This document shows positions 58,101 to 64,000 of a stretch of 64,000 nucleotides of DNA, one piece after another. The notes under the pieces are model-generated. The model ran no database searches. It was not told the DNA's origin and was given only the letters and a program-made list of their open reading frames with translations. The translations under genes were made by a program, and so were the position numbers. How positions within the stretch are numbered: the stretch's first letter is position 1; the number at the start of each line of letters is the position of its first letter. The DNA comes from Streptacidiphilus sp. P02-A3a (GTDB lineage: Bacteria; Actinomycetota; Actinomycetes; Streptomycetales; Streptomycetaceae). Location: NCBI RefSeq assembly GCF_014084105.1, contig NZ_CP048289.1, positions 4,039,922 to 4,103,921 of the forward strand, read 5' to 3'.

Positions 58101-61100
58101 GCACTCGTCGAGATGGCGATCCGGGCCGGGGACGAGATCGGCGCGGCCCGCCTCGCCGAACTGGTCATCGAAGCACCGCTGGTGCTGCCCCCGGCGGCCT
58201 CCGGCGTCCGGGTGCAGGTGGTCCTCGACGCGCTGGACGGGGGACGCAGCGAGGTCGCGATCCACTCCCAGGCCGAGGACGACGAGGTCACCGGCGGCTG
58301 GACCAGGCACGCCGTGGGCATCCTGGAACCCGCCGCGCGCCCGACGGCCGACCGCGCCGACGAGCCCACGGCCTGGCCGCCCGCCGGGGCCGTGGAGACC
58401 CCGCTGGACGGCTTCTACCCGGCGCTGGCCGAGGCCGGGCTGGCCTACGGCCGGGTGTTCCAGGGCGTGCGTTCGCTGTGGCGGCGCGGCGACGAGACCT
58501 TCGCCGAGGTCGCCCTGGCCGACGGCGTGGACGTCGCCGGATTCGGGCTGCACCCGGCGCTGCTGGACGCCGCGCTGCACGGCATCGCGGCCGGGCGCGC
58601 CGAGTCCGCGCCGCTGCTGCCGTTCGCCTGGACCGACGTCGTCATCCACGCCACCGGCGCTGCCACCGCACGCGTCCGGATCGCCCCGGCCGCGAAGGGC
58701 GACGGCGTCACGGTGACCCTGACCGACGAGGCCGGGGAACTGATCGCCACGGTGGGCTCACTGGCGCTCCAGGCACTCCCGGCGGCGGACCTGGCCCAGG
58801 ACGCGACGCTGCTGCGCGAGGCCCTGTTCGGCCTGGACTGGATCCAGGCCGAACCCGCTCCGGCCGGTACGCCGCTGCCGCAGACACCGTGGGCCGTGAT
58901 CGGCCGCGACCACCTGCCGGGCCTGCCCGACGCCGTCCACCACGCCGACCTGGCCGAACTCCTGGCCGCCGTCGACGGCGGCGCCCCGATCCCGGACACC
59001 GCCGTCCTCTGCTGCCGACCCGCCCCGACCGACCAGGCGCTGCCGCTGGCCGCCCGGACGCTCGCGGTCGAGGTGCTGGGCGCGATCCAGGACTGGCTGG
59101 CCGCCGGCCCGCTCGCCGAGGCACGGCTGCTGGTGGTCACCGAACGCGCCGTCGACGCCGGTCCGGGGCTGGACCCGGGCGCCTCGACGGTGACCGGCCT
59201 GGTGCGCTCCGCCGCCGCCGAGAACCCCGGCCGGCTGGCCCTGGCCGACGTGGACGACCTGACCGCCGACCCGAGCGGCCTCGGCACGCTGCTGCGGGCC
59301 GGGGTCGCGCTGGGCGAACCCGAGTTCGCGGTACGCCAGGGACAGCTGCTGCTGCCCCGACTGGCCCGGCCCAGCGGCGCGTTGGCCGTACCGCAGGACA
59401 CGGCCGGCTGGCGGCTTGACTTCACCGAGCGCGGCACGCTGGAGAACCTGCTGCTGGCGCCGCTGGATGCTGGTGTTGCTCTGGGCGCGGGTGAGGTGCG
59501 GGTGGGGTTGCGTGCGGGTGGGGTGAACTTCCGTGATGTGTTGAATGTGTTGGGGATGTATCCGGGGGATGCGGGTTTGTTGGGTCTTGAAGGTGCCGGG
59601 GTGGTGTTGGAGGTCGGTGCCGAGGTTTGCGGGTTGCGGCCCGGGGACCGGGTGATGGGCTTGTTCTCCGGTGCCTTCGGCCCGGTCGCGGTTACTGACG
59701 CGCGGTTGTTGGCGCTGGTTCCGGCGGGGTGGACGTTGGCCGAGGCTGCGGCTGCGCCGGTGGTCTACCTCACTGCCTGGTATGCGTTGGTGGTGCTGGC
59801 GGAGCTGCGGCGGGGTGAGTCGGTGCTGATCCATGCTGCTGCCGGTGGTGTGGGTATCGCCGCTGTGCAACTGGCCCGGTACCTGGGCGCGGACGTGTTC
59901 GGCACGGCCAGCCCGGCGAAGTGGCCGGTGCTGCACCGGCTCGGGTTGTCCGGCGAGCGTGTCGCCTCCTCGCGGACGGTGGAGTTCGAGGAGGCGTTCC
60001 GGGCGGCGACCGGCGGCGCTGGGGTGGACGTGGTGCTCGACTCGTTGGCCGGGGAGTTCGTGGACGCCTCGCTGCGGCTCGCCGCTGGGGCGGGCGGCCG
60101 GTTCGTGGAGATGGGCAAGACCGACATCCGCGAGTCGCGGCAGGTGGCCGCTGACCATGACGGGCTGTCCTACCAGGCTTTCGATCTGCTCGACTGTCAT
60201 CCGGACCTGATCGCCGGCATGTTCGCGGAGCTGACCGACCTGTTCGCGAAGGGCGTGCTGCGGCCGCTGCCGGTGGCGGCGTGGGACGTCCGCCGGGCGC
60301 CGGAGGCGTTCCGGTACCTGAGCCAGGCCCGCAACATCGGCAAGGTCGTACTCACCATGCCCAGCACCCCGCTCAGCGGCACGGCGCTGGTGACCGGCGC
60401 GTCCGGGGCCCTCGGCGGCCTGGTCGCCCGGGAGTTGGCGGCCCGTCCCGAGGTGGCGAACCTGCTGCTGCTCTCCCGGCGCGGGCCCGAGGCCCCCGGC
60501 GTTGGCGGCCTGGCCGCCGAACTCGCCACCCGGGGCGTTCAGGTGCAACTGCGCGCCGCCGACGTCGCGGACCACGGCCAACTGGCGGCGCTGCTCGCCG
60601 GGATACCGGCCGAGGCGCCGCTGCGCGGCGTGGTGCACGCCGCCGGGGTACTGGACGACGGGCTGGTCGGTTCGCTGACACCGGCCAGGATGCATCAGGT
60701 ACTCCAGGTGAAGGTCGACGGCGCCTGGCACCTGCACCAGCTGACCCGAGGCCTGGACCTGAGCCTGTTCGTGGTCTTCTCCTCGATCGCGGGCATCTGG
60801 GGCAACCCCGGCCAGGCCAACTACGCGGCGGCGAACACCTTCCTGGACGCCCTGGCCGCCCACCGGCGCAACCAGGGCCTGCCCGCGGTGGCGCTGGCCT
60901 GGGGCCCGTGGCAACTCGACGGCACCGAACCGACGTTCGGCGGGATGACCGGGCACCTCAACGCCGCCGACTGGCAGCGGATGGCCGCCCAGGGCCTGCA
61001 ACCGCTCAGCGGCGCTGACGGCCTCGCCCTGCTCGCGGCGGTCACCGGTGGGCCGAACACGTCGGCGGACTCCGCCCGCGCGCTACTGGTCCCGGCCAGG

Positions 61101-64000
61101 TTCGACCGGGCGAGCCTGCGCCGTCGTGGCGCGGCAACACCCCCGCTGCTCACCGCCCTGCTCCCGGCCACCAGTACCCACGGCCCGGCCCGGCGTACCG
61201 CGCGGGCGATCGGCACCGGTGACAGCACCGGCCTCGCGGCCCGGCTGGCCACCCTGTCCTCAACCGAACGCGAGGAAACCGTAAGGGAGTTGGTACTGAG
61301 CCAGGCCGCGACAGTGCTCGGCATGGCCGGGCTGGCCGGGGTGGACGCGGGCCGGTCCTTCCGCGAGCTGGGCTTCGACTCGCTGACCGCCGTCGAACTG
61401 CGCAACCGGCTGGGCGAGGCGACCGGTCTGCGGCTTCCGGCGACGCTGGTCTTCGACTACCCGACGCCGTCCGTGCTGGTCGCCTTCGTCCTCACCGAAC
61501 TGCTCGGCGATGCCGCCTCGGTGGCGCTCCCCGCCGCGCGCACCGAAGCACAGAACGCCGACGATCCGGTGGTGATCGTCGGAATGGGCTGCCGCTTCCC
61601 CGGCGGCGTCGGCTCGCCGGACGAGTTCTGGGGCCTGCTCTCCTCCGAGACGGACGCGGTGACCGGATTCCCCCGGAACCGGGGACCGGCCTGGGAGGGT
61701 GTGGTCGACCCGGACCCGGCCGCGACCGGGAAGAGCTACGCCGACGCCGGTGGCTTCCTCCACGACGCGGGGGAGTTCGACGCGCAGTTCTTCGGGATCT
61801 CGCCGCGTGAGGCGTTGGCGATGGATCCGCAGCAGCGGTTGCTGCTGGAGACCTCGTGGGAGGCGCTGGAGGACGCCGGGATCGATCCGGGCCTGCTGCC
61901 CGGCAGCGACACCGGCGTGTTCACCGGACTGATCTACCACGACTACAGCACCGGTAGCTCCACCCCGGAGGAGGTCGAGGGCTACGTCAGCACCGGCAAC
62001 TCCGGTGGGGTGGCGTCGGGTCGGGTGTCGTATGCGCTGGGTCTTGAGGGTCCGGCGGTGACGGTGGATACGGCGTGTTCGTCGTCGTTGGTTGCGTTGC
62101 ACTTGGCGGTGCAGGCGTTGCGGTCCGGTGAGTGCAGCCTGGCTCTGGCCGGGGGCGCGACGGTGATGGCGACCCCGGGCACCTTCGTGGAGTTCTCCCG
62201 GCAGCGGGGGTTGGCTGTCGATGGCCGGTGCAAGGCGTATGCGGATGCGGCGGATGGTACGGGTTGGGGTGAGGGTGTTGGTGTGTTGGTGGTGGAGCGG
62301 TTGTCGGATGCGCGTCGGCATGGGCGTCGGGTGTTGGCGGTGGTGCGTGGGACGGCGGTGAATCAGGATGGTGCGTCGAATGGTTTGACTGCGCCGAATG
62401 GTCCGTCGCAGCAGCGGGTGATTCGGACGGCGTTGGCGGGTGCGGGGTTGTCGGCTGCTGAGGTTGATGTGGTTGAGGGGCATGGGACGGGTACGCGGTT
62501 GGGTGACCCGATCGAGGCGCAGGCGGTGCTGGCGACCTATGGTCAGGGTCGGGAGGCCGGGCGTCCGGTGTTGTTGGGTTCGGTGAAGTCGAACATCGGT
62601 CATACGCAGGCGGCGGCTGGTGTGGCTGGGATCATCAAGATGGTGCAGGCGATGGCGTACGGTGTGGTCCCGGCTACGTTGCACGTGGATGCGCCGTCGT
62701 CCCAGGTGGACTGGGAGGCGGGCGCGGTCGAGTTGGTGACCGAGCCGACGGCCTGGCCGGAGACCGGTCGTCCGCGTCGGGCGGGGATCTCGTCCTTCGG
62801 GTTCTCCGGGACCAACGCGCACGTGATCATCGAGCAGGCCCCCGAGCAGCCGGTCCCCGAGCCCACGGAGGCCCGACGGCTGCCGGTGGTGCCGTGGGTG
62901 ATCTCGGCCCGCAGTGGGTCCACGCTCGCCGCGCAGGCCACGCGACTGCGGGAGCACCTGGCCGCCCGGCCCGACCTCGACCCGGTCGACGTCGGCTGGT
63001 CGCTGGCCACGGCCCGGGCACAGCTCAACCACCGCGCCGTGGTCGTCGGCGCCGACCGCGCCGAGCTCACCGCCCGCCTGGCCGACCTGAGCGGCTCGGA
63101 GACCGCCGGATCGGTGGGCAAGGTGGCCTTCGTGTTCACCGGTCAGGGTGCGCAACGGGCGGGCATGGGGCGGGAGTTGTATGCCGCCTATCCGGTGTTC
63201 GCGGAGGTGTTCGATGCGGTCTGTGCCGGGTTGGAGGAGCATCTGGACGGGTCGGTGGGTGCGGTCGTTCGGGGTGTTGCTGGTGACGTGGATGACACGG
63301 TGTGGGCGCAGGCGGGGTTGTTCGCGGTCGAGGTGGCGTTGTTCCGGTTGCTGGAGTCGTGGGGGGTTGCTCCGGCGGTGTTGGCGGGGCATTCGATCGG
63401 TGAGTTGGCTGCCGCGCATGTGGCGGGGGTCTGGTCGTTGGCCGATGCCTGCGCGGTGGTCGCGGCTCGGGGCCGGTTGATGCAGGCGCTGCCGACCGGC
63501 GGCGCGATGCTCGCGGTTCAGGCCGGGGAGGCGGACGTCCGCCAGGTCCTGGCCCGGATCGACGGCGTCGGCATCGCGGCGGTCAACGGACCCACCGCAG
63601 TGGTGGTCTCCGGCACCGGGCAGGCCGTGGCGGCGGTGGCGGAGGCGTTCACCGCGCAGGGGGTCCGGGTGCGGAACCTGCGGGTGTCGCACGCCTTCCA
63701 CTCGGCCCTGATGGAGCCGATGCTGGCCGAGTTCGCGCAGGTCACCGCAACGGTGTCGTATGCCGCGCCGCGCATCCCGCTGGTCTCGACGCTGACCGGC
63801 CGCCTGGTCACGGACGAGCTGACCGACCCGGACTACTGGGTGCGCCAGGTCCGCGAGCCGGTCCGGTTCGCGGACGCGGTCACCACGCTGCGCGAGAGCG
63901 GAGTGCGCACCTTCGTCGAGCTCGGCCCGGACGGTGTCCTCTCCGCGCTCGGCCCGCAGACCGCCACCGGCGAGGACGACGAGACGTCGGCGGAGGCCTG
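55194..64000 (+). CDS. Modular type I polyketide synthase, 3'-truncated: fully reducing module 4 and start of module 5
   Basis: At least 2935 residues; open at the window end. ATG 55194 follows GGGAAAGG (55178-55185) and begins a docking coil ([18 protein letters not shown]). Module 4: KS 55293-56575, AT 56865-57740 (GHSIGE, HAFH), DH 57960-58800 ([19 protein letters not shown]), ER 59400-60360 (HAAAGGVG about 59833), KR 60370-61190 (LDD), ACP 61250-61510 (GFDSL). Module 5: KS from 61558 (DTACSSS) and AT from 63125 (GHSIGE, HAFH), cut at 64000. Both ATs look malonyl-specific. It should take the saturated chain from the 33059 protein and extend it further. It lies 40 bases downstream, probably co-transcribed. 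The ER and the module 5 KS are in G/T-rich codon patches, signs of recent exchange with other modules. Confidence 0.96.
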   Translation, partial: MTNEEKLRDYLKRVTADLHQTRERLRKLEDERLEPMAVVGMACRFPGGVASPDDFWTLLTKGTDTVAEFPQDRGPEWGSVFDRDPAAVGKSYAREGAFLYEAGEFDAQFFGISPREALAMDPQQRLLLESSWEALEHAGIDPTSLHGTATGVFAGLIYHDYAADGVGDVEGYVSTGISGGVASGRVAYTLGLEGPAVTVDTACSSSLVAMHLAAAALRSGECTLALAGGVTVMARPGTFVEFSRQRGLAADGRCKAYAEAADGTGWGEGVGVLVLEKLSDAQRNGHRVLAVLRGSAVNQDGASNGLTAPNGPAQQRVIQTALAGAGLSAGEVDVVEGHGTGTRLGDPIEAEALLATYGQQRDAERPLLLGSVKSNIGHTQAAAGVAGVIKMIQAMAYGLVPATLHVDAPSSHVDWAAGAVALVTEPTAWPETGRPRRAGISSFGFSGTNAHVIIEQAPEQPVPEPTEARRLPVVPWLLSARSGTGLAAQAERLASFVGPRPELDPADIGRSLAESRANLPQRAVVVGADRDELLAGLAGLAATAGEPPAAAAGSLGKLGFVFTGQGAQRLGMGRELYAAYPVFATAFDTACAGLEQHLGQPGRSLSAVLWGDAELLDQTMWAQAGLFAVEVALFRLLESWGVTPDAVAGHSIGELAAAHVAGVWSLADACAVVAARGRLMQALPTGGAMLAVQASEEEVRPLLDASEGVGLAAVNGPAAVVLSGPAGAVAALREQFEAQQLRVRNLRVSHAFHSSLMEPMLAEFAQVTASVTYQRPNIVLVSTVTGQPVTDEVTDPGYWVRQVREPVRFADAVTALRAREVRTFVELGPDGVLSGLGAQSATADEASAEAWLPTQRRDRAEALTLVSALGQLHARGGAVDWTRFYEGSGARRVDLPTYAFDRQRFWLNPGAGSTDVIGLGQSVAGHPLLGATVSLAASGGLILTGRLGLSSQPWLADHTVAGRVIVPGTALVEMAIRAGDEIGAARLAELVIEAPLVLPPAASGVRVQVVLDALDGGRSEVAIHSQAEDDEVTGGWTRHAVGILEPAARPTADRADEPTAWPPAGAVETPLDGFYPALAEAGLAYGRVFQGVRSLWRRGDETFAEVALADGVDVAGFGLHPALLDAALHGIAAGRAESAPLLPFAWTDVVIHATGAATARVRIAPAAKGDGVTVTLTDEAGELIATVGSLALQALPAADLAQDATLLREALFGLDWIQAEPAPAGTPLPQTPWAVIGRDHLPGLPDAVHHADLAELLAAVDGGAPIPDTAVLCCRPAPTDQALPLAARTLAVEVLGAIQDWLAAGPLAEARLLVVTERAVDAGPGLDPGASTVTGLVRSAAAENPGRLALADVDDLTADPSGLGTLLRAGVALGEPEFAVRQGQLLLPRLARPSGALAVPQDTAGWRLDFTERGTLENLLLAPLDAGVALGAGEVRVGLRAGGVNFRDVLNVLGMYPGDAGLLGLEGAGVVLEVGAEVCGLRPGDRVMGLFSGAFGPVAVTDARLLALVPAGWTLAEAAAAPVVYLTAWYALVVLAELRRGESVLIHAAAGGVGIAAVQLARYLGADVFGTASPAKWPVLHRLGLSGERVASSRTVEFEEAFRAATGGAGVDVVLDSLAGEFVDASLRLAAGAGGRFVEMGKTDIRESRQVAADHDGLSYQAFDLLDCHPDLIAGMFAELTDLFAKGVLRPLPVAAWDVRRAPEAFRYLSQARNIGKVVLTMPSTPLSGTALVTGASGALGGLVARELAARPEVANLLLLSRRGPEAPGVGGLAAELATRGVQVQLRAADVADHGQLAALLAGIPAEAPLRGVVHAAGVLDDGLVGSLTPARMHQVLQVKVDGAWHLHQLTRGLDLSLFVVFSSIAGIWGNPGQANYAAANTFLDALAAHRRNQGLPAVALAWGPWQLDGTEPTFGGMTGHLNAADWQRMAAQGLQPLSGADGLALLAAVTGGPNTSADSARALLVPARFDRASLRRRGAATPPLLTALLPATSTHGPARRTARAIGTGDSTGLAARLATLSSTEREETVRELVLSQAATVLGMAGLAGVDAGRSFRELGFDSLTAVELRNRLGEATGLRLPATLVFDYPTPSVLVAFVLTELLGDAASVALPAARTEAQNADDPVVIVGMGCRFPGGVGSPDEFWGLLSSETDAVTGFPRNRGPAWEGVVDPDPAATGKSYADAGGFLHDAGEFDAQFFGISPREALAMDPQQRLLLETSWEALEDAGIDPGLLPGSDTGVFTGLIYHDYSTGSSTPEEVEGYVSTGNSGGVASGRVSYALGLEGPAVTVDTACSSSLVALHLAVQALRSGECSLALAGGATVMATPGTFVEFSRQRGLAVDGRCKAYADAADGTGWGEGVGVLVVERLSDARRHGRRVLAVVRGTAVNQDGASNGLTAPNGPSQQRVIRTALAGAGLSAAEVDVVEGHGTGTRLGDPIEAQAVLATYGQGREAGRPVLLGSVKSNIGHTQAAAGVAGIIKMVQAMAYGVVPATLHVDAPSSQVDWEAGAVELVTEPTAWPETGRPRRAGISSFGFSGTNAHVIIEQAPEQPVPEPTEARRLPVVPWVISARSGSTLAAQATRLREHLAARPDLDPVDVGWSLATARAQLNHRAVVVGADRAELTARLADLSGSETAGSVGKVAFVFTGQGAQRAGMGRELYAAYPVFAEVFDAVCAGLEEHLDGSVGAVVRGVAGDVDDTVWAQAGLFAVEVALFRLLESWGVAPAVLAGHSIGELAAAHVAGVWSLADACAVVAARGRLMQALPTGGAMLAVQAGEADVRQVLARIDGVGIAAVNGPTAVVVSGTGQAVAAVAEAFTAQGVRVRNLRVSHAFHSALMEPMLAEFAQVTATVSYAAPRIPLVSTLTGRLVTDELTDPDYWVRQVREPVRFADAVTTLRESGVRTFVELGPDGVLSALGPQTATGEDDETSAEA
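55293..61510 (+). other. PKS module 4: KS-AT(malonyl)-DH-ER-KR-ACP, fully reducing
   Basis: All catalytic motifs are present: KS DTACSSS, AT GHSIGE/HAFH, DH HxxxGxxxxP and HPALLD, ER NADPH loop, KR LDD and [20 protein letters not shown]. It is the fourth consecutive module predicted to add a saturated, unbranched unit. Confidence 0.95.
59484..60368 (+). repeat. Near-identical ER tract, copy B (module 4)
   Basis: Partner of 52871-53755. The KR domains immediately downstream are clearly less similar, so the shared tract is confined to the ER. Confidence 0.92.
61558..64000 (+). other. PKS module 5, incomplete: KS-AT(malonyl)
   Basis: KS complete, with the [16 protein letters not shown] signature of KSs that follow a fully reducing module, and with G/T-rich codons from about 62010 to 62640. 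The AT has GHSIGE and HAFH; the window ends just after its core. Reductive domains are out of view. Confidence 0.92.

Overview
The window is a very GC-rich stretch (codon third positions nearly all G or C) carrying a large modular type I (cis-AT) polyketide synthase cluster. All nine genes lie on the + strand. The GC content, the LxHLxxE-style docking ends and the FkbH-type extender genes point to an actinomycete such as Streptomyces or a relative. The cluster runs off both ends. I see no regulator, transporter, RNA gene, CRISPR or transposase.

Region 1 (2-29427) is the end of an assembly line. A PKS gene cut at its 5' end (2-17899) holds the tail of one module (DH-KR-ACP) and three full modules. 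It is followed by a one-module PKS (17987-22918) and a final module with a fused thioesterase (22954-29427). AT and reductive domains predict, in order: alkene; methyl-branched alkene; methyl plus hydroxyl (its DH is deleted); hydroxyl; hydroxyl; alkene (its ER has lost the NADPH-binding half); then release by the TE. Docking helices support 2-17899 to 17987-22918 to 22954-29427.

Region 2 (29507-32951) is a compact four-gene set in the order fkbK, fkbJ, fkbI, fkbH. These genes build hydroxymalonyl-ACP from a glycolytic C3 unit. The O-methyltransferase (fkbG type) that usually completes the set is absent here. The extender is therefore either hydroxymalonyl, or methoxymalonyl with a methyltransferase outside the window.

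Region 3 (33059-64000) is the start of an assembly line, placed downstream of its own terminus. A 7364-residue PKS has a KS-AT-ACP loading module, whose KS active-site Cys is Ala, and three complete KS-AT-DH-ER-KR-ACP modules. A second PKS (55194 to past the window edge) adds a fourth complete reducing module and begins a fifth. All extender ATs here look malonyl-specific, so the predicted early chain is a long, saturated, unbranched alkyl group on a probable propionyl starter.

The working model is one large polyketide: it starts at 33059, continues through 55194 and genes to the right, and finishes through genes left of the window into 2-29427. The product is unidentified; it should pair a fatty-acyl-like head with a hydroxylated, methylated tail. 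The DNA also records recent recombination: kilobase-scale near-identical AT and ER tracts with distinct G/T-rich codon use, and 12-15-nt tandem duplications at gene ends and linkers.
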